Source: Verrucomicrobiota bacterium (GTDB lineage: Bacteria; Verrucomicrobiota; Verrucomicrobiia; Limisphaerales; SXQI01). From it: a stretch of DNA of 10,701 nt. Under the pieces are notes generated by a model. That model was given only the letters and a program-made list of their open reading frames with translations, was not told where the DNA came from and searched no databases. Each line of letters starts with the position of its first letter. The stretch's first letter is position 1. The DNA is taken from assembly GCA_008933045.1 (NCBI GenBank), contig WBXJ01000088.1, forward strand, positions 1 through 10,701. Reading direction: 5' to 3'. Positions 1 through 7,084 of this stretch are shown here, one piece after another. A program made the position numbers and the translations under genes.

Positions 1-2
1 TC

Positions 3-1334
3 ATGAAAACACTTTACTTGGATATTTTCAGCGGAATCAGTGGCGATATGTTCACGGGGGCAATGATTGCTTTGGGAGTGCCAGTGGATCATATCGAGGC
101 TGAATTAAAAAAAGTGCACCTCAGCGGTTATCATGTTCACGCACGGCAGGAAACCAAAGCGCAGATCGCAGGCATCAAATTTGACGTCCATTGCCACGAG
201 CAGGAAGCCCACTCCCATCCCTTAGGCACACATATTCATGCAGGCCATTCCCACCCCCACCAACACGGCCCAACACCAATTTTCAAAGCATTCGCACCCC
301 TCACAAACTTCCCGACCCACGACCACCACCGAACTTTTTCCGATATCCGATCCTTGATTGACCAAAGCGGACTCAGTGCCTGGGTTAAACAAAAATCGAT
401 CGCTGTGTTCCGCCGCATCGCGGTGGCCGAAGGACGCATTCACGGATTACCCGAGGAGAGTGTTCATTTTCATGAGGTAGGTGCCATCGATTCGATCGTG
501 GACATCGTAGCGGCCTGTGTTTGCATTCAAGCACTCGACCATCCGCGAATACTTGCTGCTCCGGTTTGTGAAGGCACAGGATGGATTCACTGCGCCCATG
601 GCCGCTTTCCGATTCCTGCACCTGCAACGTTAGCCATCTTGGGCGATGCGGGAATTGCCATCAGCCAGTGCGAGGAGGAAAACGAATTGGTCACTCCCAC
701 AGGCGCGGCTTTGCTCGCTGAATTTGTCACGAGTTTTGGTCCGTTGCAGAACATGCTCGCTGAGAAGATCGGTTACGGCTTGGGAACAAGGGATAATAAG
801 ACACGCCCGAATGTCCTACGCGCTATCCTCGGCGAATCTCAAGACGTCAATCATGCCAGTTGGGAAACCGATTCCGTCGCTGTGTTGGAAACTAATCTAG
901 ATGACACCAACCCTGAGTTGCTCGGTTTTTTTGTCGAGCAGGCACTTGCTGAAGGTGCTCTGGATGTTTTTCATACTTCGATCCACATGAAGAAGAACCG
1001 CCCGGGAGTCTTGCTCACCGTGTTATGTGAACTCGACAAGGCGGATAAGTTTTCTGAAATCATCCTCCGCCAGACCAGTGCCTTTGGGGTTCGACAAACA
1101 ACGGCCCATCGTCGAAAGCTTCGAAGAGAATGGATGCGGATTTCCACATGCTATGGCGATGTCGATGTGAAAATCGGTAAACTCGGAGCTGAAGTCTTGC
1201 ACCAAACCCCAGAGTTCGAGTCCTGCAAAGCGGGAGCCATCCGCACAGGGGTTCCCTTAAGCAAGGTTTATGAAGCAGTAAACCAATCCTTAAACACTGA
1301 CGGGAAATCCAGAAGCCAGAAACCGAACGCCTAA
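3..1334 (+). CDS. larC: LarC, nickel-pincer cofactor nickel insertase (443 aa)
   Basis: LarC (DUF111 family) inserts Ni into pyridinium-3,5-bisthiocarboxylic acid mononucleotide, the last step in making the nickel-pincer nucleotide cofactor of LarA-type racemases/epimerases in the cytoplasm. Family hallmarks are visible: an N-terminus with YLDIFSGISGDMF (5-17), SVHFHEVGAIDSIVDIV (153-169), GTGWIHCAHGRFPIPAPATL (191-210), LVTPTGAALL (229-238), LETNLDDTNPE (295-305) and MKKNRPGVLL (329-338). The N-terminal (LarC1-like) and C-terminal (LarC2-like) parts lie in one uninterrupted frame; in Lactobacillus plantarum they are joined by a programmed frameshift. A histidine-rich stretch at about 63-109 has 13 His residues and may hold nickel; this is inference. 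The ATG is two bases from the window edge and matches the usual family start; any upstream lar genes lie outside. The stop overlaps that of the convergent Rieske gene. Identity is nearly certain; which LarA-like enzyme it serves cannot be seen. Confidence 0.95.
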   Translation: MKTLYLDIFSGISGDMFTGAMIALGVPVDHIEAELKKVHLSGYHVHARQETKAQIAGIKFDVHCHEQEAHSHPLGTHIHAGHSHPHQHGPTPIFKAFAPLTNFPTHDHHRTFSDIRSLIDQSGLSAWVKQKSIAVFRRIAVAEGRIHGLPEESVHFHEVGAIDSIVDIVAACVCIQALDHPRILAAPVCEGTGWIHCAHGRFPIPAPATLAILGDAGIAISQCEEENELVTPTGAALLAEFVTSFGPLQNMLAEKIGYGLGTRDNKTRPNVLRAILGESQDVNHASWETDSVAVLETNLDDTNPELLGFFVEQALAEGALDVFHTSIHMKKNRPGVLLTVLCELDKADKFSEIILRQTSAFGVRQTTAHRRKLRREWMRISTCYGDVDVKIGKLGAEVLHQTPEFESCKAGAIRTGVPLSKVYEAVNQSLNTDGKSRSQKPNA

Positions 1335-1711
1335 ACAAGAACACGGAGGTAAACTTTTCCTTCCTCTAAACACACAGGCAGTTTGTTGAGAAAAGCACCT
1401 TCGCAAGGGCCTTGCACACAAAGCCCTGTCAGTGGCTCAAATCGAGCACCATGGTTTTGGCAAATAATCTGGGATCGTTCAGAATTAAAAAACTGACAAT
1501 CGCCATAGTCCAATGGGATCGGGATGTGACGGCAGGAATTCTCAAATGCCTGCACTTCACCCTTAAATAAGAAGAGGAAACCTTCGCGTGAAAGCCCCTC
1601 CTGACGATAGGTAAACTTGACCGCTCCTGCTTTCGGAATATCCACCACGGACGCAATCAGTGTCCAGCGCAACGGTTGAGAACCACAAGATAATCCCATG
1701 GATTGCAACAT
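1331..1711 (-). CDS. Small soluble Rieske [2Fe-2S] protein (126 aa)
   Basis: This is a single-domain Rieske iron-sulfur protein, probably a cytoplasmic electron carrier or ferredoxin-like component. The two cluster motifs are C60-x-H62, followed by IPLDYG, and C84-x2-H87 in CQNHGARFEPLTG, with 21 residues between H62 and C84. Two His and two Cys ligands are expected for a Rieske cluster. The second box has Gln where many members have Pro (CPxHG). A GLCVQGPCEG tail (96-105) adds Cys98 and Cys103, resembling the C-x-GPC segment of small bacterial Rieske proteins. No signal peptide, Tat motif or membrane segment is seen, and no oxygenase catalytic domain is fused to it. The ATG is 11 nt after the stop of the large secreted protein gene, so the two are probably cotranscribed. 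No Shine-Dalgarno is visible at this ATG or at the alternative Met5. The redox partner and pathway are unknown. Confidence 0.88.
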   Translation of the reverse strand: MLQSMGLSCGSQPLRWTLIASVVDIPKAGAVKFTYRQEGLSREGFLFLFKGEVQAFENSCRHIPIPLDYGDCQFFNSERSQIICQNHGARFEPLTGLCVQGPCEGAFLNKLPVCLEEGKVYLRVLV

Positions 1712-1722
1712 TGACTACGCAA

Positions 1723-4680
1723 TTAGAAGCCAGACTTCACGCGAAAAAAACCAGCAGTATCCGAGGGTTTGTAAGTAAACGTATTCCCCTCCACAATGGC
1801 GTCCACGGGTTGCCAAACACTCGTTGTACCAACGCTCACACGCTTTTCCAAACGAAACGGGCCGCGACCAAAGGTTCGCGTAATGATCACATTCCCTTTC
1901 GCCCATGAGACGCTCTTAATTCTCAAATCATCATCAGCAGCCAGAGTGGAGAAGCTGGTGGTCCATGGATGAAGGTTAAAACCAAACCAACTATCCGGCA
2001 CGTAATTCGCCGTGATAGTCAGTGATTTCACTTCATCCGGCGTCAAGGCAAGTGCGGTAATATCAACATTGAACGAACCCGAGTTTGGATCCATATCCAT
2101 ATCTGAGTTCTCGACGAAAGAGGCTAGATACTTTTTACCCTGAGGCTCGGCACCCAGTTTTGAGGCACTCACTAAATCCGCCAAATACACATCCACCACC
2201 ACGACACTGGAACTCGCAAAGTTTTGATCCGGAACGGTTCCGACTAAACTATCTACCGTTGTGCTGGAGGAAAGTGAAGGACGATAGACAAAATCTGGAC
2301 GAGCCAATGGATTGAAAAAGAACTTGGAGATTTTGTCGAGGCTACCGGCGATGAAAGGGAAAATGTTGTCGTTATTAACTAATTCGTTCCCTCGAAGTGC
2401 GATCCGAGCCGCCCCACTTCCATCACCCTCATAATTGCTCGCATGCAGGTTTAACAACGGTTGCTTGAGGTTGTAAATGAGATTGGCCTCCAACAAATCT
2501 GATGCACTCGTCAAAGTTGCAACAGATCCATTAAAATTGCTCCCCACGCGCACATTCGAATTCTTGCGAACTCCAATCAAGGAAGCCTGACTTGAAAACG
2601 AGCTGCTCCTATCGATGCTAATCCCCACATAGTTGCCTGCAATCACCACATTCGTTGCAGATCTCCAAAACTCGGCGAACACATCATACCGCACAGGCCC
2701 GAAGATATTACGCTCAGTCCCATCACTAATCGTATTGCCGTCGGTACCAATAAGCATTTCGTCCGCCTGCCCATTCTCGATCGCCTCGATACTTTTTCCC
2801 ACAGCATACGAGAGATCACTCGCACCGTTAAAAAATGTGCCATCGGGAAATACGTTGATAAAGTTGCCAGCCACCTTGGTGTTCGGTGTTTGCAAATGAA
2901 TCGCTAATTCGTTCCCAACCATCACATTCAACTCAGCAAGATCGTTCAACGAATCACCATCCGTACCGATTGTGAGTCCCAACGAATACCCTTGGTAATA
3001 ATTCATTTTGGGCAAGGTCGTGTCACGAAATGAGGCAACGGCACTCCGTCCTCCAGCGACCACCCACTTTCCTTCAGCGTTCTTCTGCGGATCCACCCCA
3101 AACCAACAGCCATGAATCCGAGCATTAGCAGACTCATTCATGAGCGCGATCGCGTAGATATCTGGATCACTCTGAGTCCCTGCGGTCATACGCGAGAGAA
3201 ATGCCAACCCACTAATATCAACACCTTTAGCATTCTTGACACCAAGGATCGCGCTCTCGCTTAAACCAAACCCAGTAGCACCCGTTGCCTCACCTACCAA
3301 CGTCCTTCCGCCGGAGAGCGACCGAGAATCCAAAACAATTTGGATGTTTGCGCTATTCCCATCAAGAATTCCATTGGTGTTGGCTTCAGATCCAATCTGA
3401 CTATAACCATCAATCCTGAGGCCGTGGTTCGTAATCAGTGGATAGCCCATCTCCGGTGTCTGAATGTAAAATGGACCCGAACCCGGGAGATTGAACGTGA
3501 TCCAATCATTCTCTCGCGTTGCGGTCAGTGCTTCTTTGAGAGAAGTTTTTCCGTCAGTCGGCCCACTCGCGTTGTCCACCGTATCGACAATGATCATACG
3601 AATTGGGAGAATTCGAATGTTATCAAAAATCACAAACGTTTGATCCCTCTCATCGGCGATCGAAGAGAAAATATCCATGTAGCCAATCATCGGTAGCCCT
3701 GATTTGTAGCCAGAGGTATTCGGGCGCGAGGCGATCAGACGATTATCCAGCTTCCAAGTGATGATATCGTCGCGTTGCATGATCTCTACCTCGACCCAGC
3801 GTTTGCCGACAACCCCAGGAGTTTCTGCCGGTGGCGATGCAAACACTTGCTGCAGGTACGCATCCTGATCGCTGACATCAAACCGACCATCCCCATCTCG
3901 GTCAAAGAAACCTCCCTCGGCATTCGCAAGATTCACAGCAGGACCATTCCTGGTTCCAACCGCCGCTCGCAAATCAGCTCCCGCACCTCCATCACCAGTG
4001 ATGGAGAACCACAACCCATCGCTCGCTCGAGGAAGTCCCGCATTTAGGTAGGCCGCCCCAGAAAAAATCTGCCAATTGGCATTTGTCCCGGTGCAATTCA
4101 AACCAAAAATAGCCGACTCGGTGCTTCCGGAACCCGTGGAACCGTACGAACCGTGGTTCATGAACATGTCAAACTTGAGCACATAATCTCCCTTGAAAAT
4201 TGGAGATTTTGGATACAAATTCACCGCAAAACATTGCTCAATATCGTCATTCTTGTTCACCGTCACTTTCAACCCATGGGTCGTCCCTTGACTGTGGGGT
4301 GCTGGGGGAATGTATAATGTTTCGAAATCAGCTCCGTTAGGAGCAAACCGGTTGTAAGTGCTGGAGCCATAGTCGAAATTAAACTCCACCGTGTAATCAT
4401 CCACCACAGGGTCCCCTTCCCCTTGCGAAAGATAACCCACAACCACATTCCATCGATCCGTCGAGTCGATCTCAAAATCATCGGAGAATGGAAACACATC
4501 AGGGTAAACAGGACCCGCCATCACCGTATGTCCCCCCCCATGCAAGGTGATGGGAGATAGCCCGTTGGTATTCGATTTCTCATCACCAAAAACCCGGTGT
4601 GAGTGGTCAACGAAAACCATCAGTGCGAAACTCGCAACAAAAACTCGAGTAAGGGCGATAAAGGGTTGCATAGACAGCAT
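1723..4680 (-). CDS. Large secreted multidomain protein: jelly-roll plus parallel beta-helix (985 aa)
   Basis: I do not recognise a named family for the whole protein. Residues 1-32 look like a signal peptide: a basic Arg12, a hydrophobic run VFVASFALMVFV, then a likely cleavage near FG/DE. Residues about 60-357 resemble a concanavalin-like jelly-roll ending in FVIFDNIRI. Within it, DRDGDGRFDVSDQDAYL (260-276) matches an EF-hand/dockerin-type calcium loop. Residues about 364-450 (VDTVDNASGPTDGKTSLKEAL, then ITFNLPGSGPFYIQ and LRIDGYSQ) resemble the CSLREA-type entry to bacterial right-handed beta-helices. Helix rungs follow, with an internal repeat of IGTDG..(L/I).D..E.N..G at 571 and 644 and A.N(F/Y).. 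turns. Residues about 915-985 form a C-terminal beta domain ending GFFRVKSGF, of a kind common in exported verrucomicrobial proteins. It is probably a cell-surface or extracellular glycan-binding or polysaccharide-acting protein; no catalytic residues can be assigned. The ATG lacks a clear Shine-Dalgarno, and Met4 is an alternative start. Confidence 0.8.
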   Translation of the reverse strand: MLSMQPFIALTRVFVASFALMVFVDHSHRVFGDEKSNTNGLSPITLHGGGHTVMAGPVYPDVFPFSDDFEIDSTDRWNVVVGYLSQGEGDPVVDDYTVEFNFDYGSSTYNRFAPNGADFETLYIPPAPHSQGTTHGLKVTVNKNDDIEQCFAVNLYPKSPIFKGDYVLKFDMFMNHGSYGSTGSGSTESAIFGLNCTGTNANWQIFSGAAYLNAGLPRASDGLWFSITGDGGAGADLRAAVGTRNGPAVNLANAEGGFFDRDGDGRFDVSDQDAYLQQVFASPPAETPGVVGKRWVEVEIMQRDDIITWKLDNRLIASRPNTSGYKSGLPMIGYMDIFSSIADERDQTFVIFDNIRILPIRMIIVDTVDNASGPTDGKTSLKEALTATRENDWITFNLPGSGPFYIQTPEMGYPLITNHGLRIDGYSQIGSEANTNGILDGNSANIQIVLDSRSLSGGRTLVGEATGATGFGLSESAILGVKNAKGVDISGLAFLSRMTAGTQSDPDIYAIALMNESANARIHGCWFGVDPQKNAEGKWVVAGGRSAVASFRDTTLPKMNYYQGYSLGLTIGTDGDSLNDLAELNVMVGNELAIHLQTPNTKVAGNFINVFPDGTFFNGASDLSYAVGKSIEAIENGQADEMLIGTDGNTISDGTERNIFGPVRYDVFAEFWRSATNVVIAGNYVGISIDRSSSFSSQASLIGVRKNSNVRVGSNFNGSVATLTSASDLLEANLIYNLKQPLLNLHASNYEGDGSGAARIALRGNELVNNDNIFPFIAGSLDKISKFFFNPLARPDFVYRPSLSSSTTVDSLVGTVPDQNFASSSVVVVDVYLADLVSASKLGAEPQGKKYLASFVENSDMDMDPNSGSFNVDITALALTPDEVKSLTITANYVPDSWFGFNLHPWTTSFSTLAADDDLRIKSVSWAKGNVIITRTFGRGPFRLEKRVSVGTTSVWQPVDAIVEGNTFTYKPSDTAGFFRVKSGF

Positions 4681-4792
4681 TTCAATTGAGGCAAACTACG
4701 ATAACTACCTCCCCTTAATGTCGACAAACGCACCATAAAGGCAAGACGAAACCCTCCTCTCTTTCAACTCGGATTGCCTTGTAACGACGTGG

Positions 4793-4833
4793 ACAAAACA
4801 AAAAACCCGCCCCTGATTCAGGAGCGGGTTTTA
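4793..4833 (-). terminator. Rho-independent terminator of the ribosomal operon
   Basis: A strong hairpin lies 13 nt past the rplQ stop. AAAACCCGC (4802-4810) pairs with GCGGGTTTT (4824-4832), a C/A mismatch (4811/4823) follows, then CCTG/CAGG closes a 3-nt loop. Read on the minus strand the stem is followed by TTTTTTGTTTTG, a good U-tract. The plus-strand side has only four T, so it works best for the minus-strand operon. It separates the ribosomal operon from the secreted-protein gene downstream. Confidence 0.92.
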
Positions 4834-4845
4834 TGAAACCAAATC

Positions 4846-5274
4846 TTACTTTGTGGCATCAGGTGCCACAGGCGCGACCGCCTCAGGAACCTCGGTAGAA
4901 ACAGGGGTCGTGGCACTCGTCACATCCACCCACTCCAAAATAGCAAGCTGCGCTGCATCACCCTGACGATTGTGCATCCGGATAATTCGGGTGTAACCAC
5001 CTGGGCGACTCTTGTGCGCAGGAGCGATCTCAGCAAAGAGAATCTTCACAGCATCTTCCTGGTGGAGACGCGATGCCGCCAACCGACGGTCGTGCAGTGT
5101 ACCACTCTTGCCAAGGGTCACCATCTTTTCCGCCACAGGGCGAACCGCCTTGGCCTTGGCCAAAGTCGTCGTGATGCGCTTGTGCATGATCAGGCAGCAA
5201 ACCATGTTAGCCAACATCGCTTTGCGATGGGAGGAAGTGCGGCCCAACTTGGCCGTGCGTTTTAAATGTCTCAT
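4846..5274 (-). CDS. rplQ: 50S ribosomal protein L17 (142 aa)
   Basis: L17 is a large-subunit protein near the peptide exit tunnel. The start MRHLKRTAKLGRTSSHRKAM and the block PGGYTRIIRMHNRQGDAAQLAI (91-112, given here only as key landmarks PGGYTRI and GDAAQ) are diagnostic. The conserved core ends near residue 117 (LEWVDV). It is followed by a Thr/Ala/Pro/Glu tail of about 25 residues, rich in TTPVSTEVPEAVAPVAPD, which is longer and more acidic than the tail of many L17 proteins. The gene starts 15 nt after the rpoA stop with no Shine-Dalgarno next to the ATG, so translation is probably coupled to rpoA. It is the last gene of the operon and is followed by the terminator. Confidence 0.97.
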   Translation of the reverse strand: MRHLKRTAKLGRTSSHRKAMLANMVCCLIMHKRITTTLAKAKAVRPVAEKMVTLGKSGTLHDRRLAASRLHQEDAVKILFAEIAPAHKSRPGGYTRIIRMHNRQGDAAQLAILEWVDVTSATTPVSTEVPEAVAPVAPDATK

Positions 5275-5289
5275 GGGAAATTTTGCAGA

Positions 5290-6306
5290 TTAAAACACCT
5301 TATTCGGATCTTCTTTAGGTGAATCCAGCAACGCCGGATCAATGTTCATCCCCAAAGATAACCCAAGGCTGGTCAACTTTTCTTTGATTTCGTTCAGTGA
5401 TTTCTTACCAAAATTCCGATACTTCAACATCTCCGACTCGGTCTTCAGTGCCAGTTGGCCGACCGTCGTGATGTTAGCATTGTTCAAACAGTTCGCGGCG
5501 CGAACACTCAGTTCAATCTCGTTAACGCTCATGTTCAGCAACCTGCGGAACTTCGCACGCTCATCGTCCTGCTTGTCCTGAACTTCCTCAAACTCCACCG
5601 CATTCTTGTCATAACCTACGAACACGTCGAGGTGATGCTGCAGAATCGCGCAGGATTGAGTTAGTGCATCGTCAGGCGTAATACGGCCATCAGTCCAAAT
5701 CTCCATGATCAAACGATCATAATCCGTCCGCTGCCCCACGCGGGCACTTTCAACGTTGTATCGGACTCGGCTCACAGGTGAGAACAAAGAGTCGATCGGA
5801 ATCACTCCGATCGCTTGATCAATCTGCTTATTCTCCACTCCCGGACAAAAACCACGGCCTACTCGAATCTGAAACTCCATCTCAAGCTTCTTTTTCTTGT
5901 CCAATGTGCAAATCAGTTGCTTGGGATTCGCAACCTCCACACCAGCGGCCAATTTAATGTCGCCAGCCAGAACTTGACCCTCTTTGTTCACCGACAACAT
6001 CAATGTCTGCTGTTCACGAGTCTGCGACTTAAAGAGAACCTTCTTTAAATTGAGAATGATGTCCGTCACATCTTCAACCACGCCATCTACCGTCGTGAAT
6101 TCGTGCATCGCCCCATCGATTCTGATCGAAGTAATTGCGGCTCCCTCTAATGAGGAAAGCAAAACTCGGCGAATCGAGTTGCCAATCGTGTGTCCGTAAC
6201 CCGTCTCAAACGGCTCGGCCACGAATTTCGCATAAGTCTCCGTTGCGGTAGCTTCATCTTTGCTTAACCGCTTGGGCATTTCAAATCTTCCTAAACGTAC
6301 TGGCAT
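5290..6306 (-). CDS. rpoA: DNA-directed RNA polymerase subunit alpha (338 aa)
   Basis: RpoA dimerises to nucleate core RNA polymerase assembly. The N-terminal domain (to about 237) shows EPFETGYGHTIGNSIRRVLLSS (key residues GHTIGNSIRRVLL, 38-50), ICTLD (132-136), and NVESARVGQRTDYDRL (184-199). A charged linker (about 238-255) leads to the C-terminal domain, with SVRAANCL (267-274) and NFGKKSLNEIKEKL (298-311). The residues that in E. coli contact UP-element DNA all have counterparts here: R269, N272, C273, G300, K302, S303 and E306. The start is ambiguous: ATG 6306 has no Shine-Dalgarno, but Met10 (6279) has AGGAAG seven bases upstream. The longer form is given because MPVRLGRFEMPKRL reads as one smooth N-terminus. 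A 145-nt spacer separates it from rpsD, and rplQ follows at 15 nt. Confidence 0.97.
   Translation of the reverse strand: MPVRLGRFEMPKRLSKDEATATETYAKFVAEPFETGYGHTIGNSIRRVLLSSLEGAAITSIRIDGAMHEFTTVDGVVEDVTDIILNLKKVLFKSQTREQQTLMLSVNKEGQVLAGDIKLAAGVEVANPKQLICTLDKKKKLEMEFQIRVGRGFCPGVENKQIDQAIGVIPIDSLFSPVSRVRYNVESARVGQRTDYDRLIMEIWTDGRITPDDALTQSCAILQHHLDVFVGYDKNAVEFEEVQDKQDDERAKFRRLLNMSVNEIELSVRAANCLNNANITTVGQLALKTESEMLKYRNFGKKSLNEIKEKLTSLGLSLGMNIDPALLDSPKEDPNKVF
6287..6292 (-). promoter_or_regulatory. rpoA: Possible Shine-Dalgarno for an internal rpoA start
   Basis: AGGAAG read on the minus strand lies seven bases before the ATG of rpoA codon 10. It is a better ribosome-binding site than anything before the first ATG. 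It is either used to start a nine-residue-shorter alpha subunit or is chance coding sequence for LGRFE. Confidence 0.35.
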
Positions 6307-6451
6307 AATCTTAACTTAACTTTCTGCAATTTTAAACTGGCTGCTTCCCCGGCTTCCCGAACCGGATTAACAGCCCATATAATTGCTATGCTCCCGAACG
6401 AAAATGGCGGGCCTCATCAGCACGCCATTGTCGCCTGAAGCGATTGGTTGA
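6307..6451 (-). promoter_or_regulatory. Structured spacer upstream of rpoA
   Basis: This 145-nt gap is the longest inside the ribosomal operon and has no open frame of note. Two inverted repeats are visible. AATGGCG (6403-6409) can pair with CGCCATT (6423-6429) around a 13-nt loop; on the minus strand a short TTTTCG follows. CCGGTT-type arms at 6349-6365 form a second, smaller hairpin with one G-U pair. The region could be a partial attenuator, a protein-binding leader controlling rpoA-rplQ, or an internal promoter region. No convincing promoter boxes were found: TATATG lies 17 nt from a poor TTTTCG. The regulatory role is inference. Confidence 0.4.
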
Positions 6452-7060
6452 CTAACGGGAATAAAACTCGACGATTGCCTGTTCGTTGGCAATAGGTTGG
6501 ATCTCTTCGCGCGATGGAACCCTCAGCACGATTCCTTTAAACGCTTCCTTGTTCAACGAAACCCAATCTGGCACCGCTCGGCTAGTGGATGACTCCATAG
6601 CTTTCGTAGCAATCTGACGAGACACGCTTTTATCGCGCACCTCAATCACATCGCTCACCTTCAACGCGAAGGATGGAATAGCCACCTTCCGACCATTGAC
6701 GATAACGTGACCATGAGTAACCAATTGGCGAGCCTGAGCGCGGGTGCTACCAAATCCAAGTTGATAGATAACATTATCCAAACGCGTCTCCAAAATTTGC
6801 AACATCGTCACGCCAGTGACACCACGACGTTGACGAGCACGTTCGTAAACTCCGCGAAACTGCTTCTCCATCAAACCATAGAAGAAACGGAGCTTCTGCT
6901 TCTCGATCAATCCGAGACCGTAGTCCGTGTGCTTCCGGCGCGACTTCGGGCCGTGAACACCGGGGGGATAATTCTTGCGCTCCAAATACTTGGAAGCACC
7001 AAAGATGGGTATGCCAAAACGGCGGCTAATGCGAAGACGGGGACCTGTATAACGAGCCAT
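6452..7060 (-). CDS. rpsD: 30S ribosomal protein S4 (202 aa)
   Basis: S4 is a primary 16S rRNA binder that nucleates assembly of the small-subunit body. The start MARYTGPRLRISRRFG and the block YPPGVHGPKSRRK (31-43) are typical. The S4 RNA-binding domain runs from about 91 to 153, with ETRLDNVIYQLGF and VTHGHVIVNGRKV. The protein has no cysteine, so it is the zinc-independent (C-minus) type. Length matches the family. AAAGGA sits six bases before the ATG, one of the few clear Shine-Dalgarno sites in this operon. The gene begins 24 nt after rpsK, and the 145-nt structured spacer before rpoA follows. In other bacteria S4 represses its own operon; nothing in this sequence proves that here. Confidence 0.97.
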   Translation of the reverse strand: MARYTGPRLRISRRFGIPIFGASKYLERKNYPPGVHGPKSRRKHTDYGLGLIEKQKLRFFYGLMEKQFRGVYERARQRRGVTGVTMLQILETRLDNVIYQLGFGSTRAQARQLVTHGHVIVNGRKVAIPSFALKVSDVIEVRDKSVSRQIATKAMESSTSRAVPDWVSLNKEAFKGIVLRVPSREEIQPIANEQAIVEFYSR

Positions 7061-7084
7061 ATCTAATCCTTTAAAAGTTCACTA

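Noticed and set aside
646..900. An 84-codon plus-strand frame inside larC.
   Set aside because: It is an out-of-frame shadow of larC; the larC motifs are continuous across it.
3340..3696. A 118-codon plus-strand frame opposite the secreted-protein gene.
   Set aside because: There are no recognisable domains, and the opposite strand encodes a coherent long protein with a signal peptide and repeats.
4681..4790. Two purine-rich Shine-Dalgarno-like runs (GGAGGG and GGGGAGG on the minus strand) upstream of the large secreted protein, as signs of a small leader peptide or a longer N-terminus.
   Set aside because: The first could only drive a nine-codon frame from TTG. The second is too far from the ATG (27 nt), and the in-frame upstream sequence has a stop. 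A weak TTGTCG-N18-TATCGT promoter match was also judged too poor to annotate.
6390..6430. CTGATGA followed by a GC-rich potential stem on the minus strand upstream of rpoA, resembling the hammerhead ribozyme core.
   Set aside because: The required GAAA after stem II and a closing stem III with a cleavage site are not present; the heptamer is probably chance.
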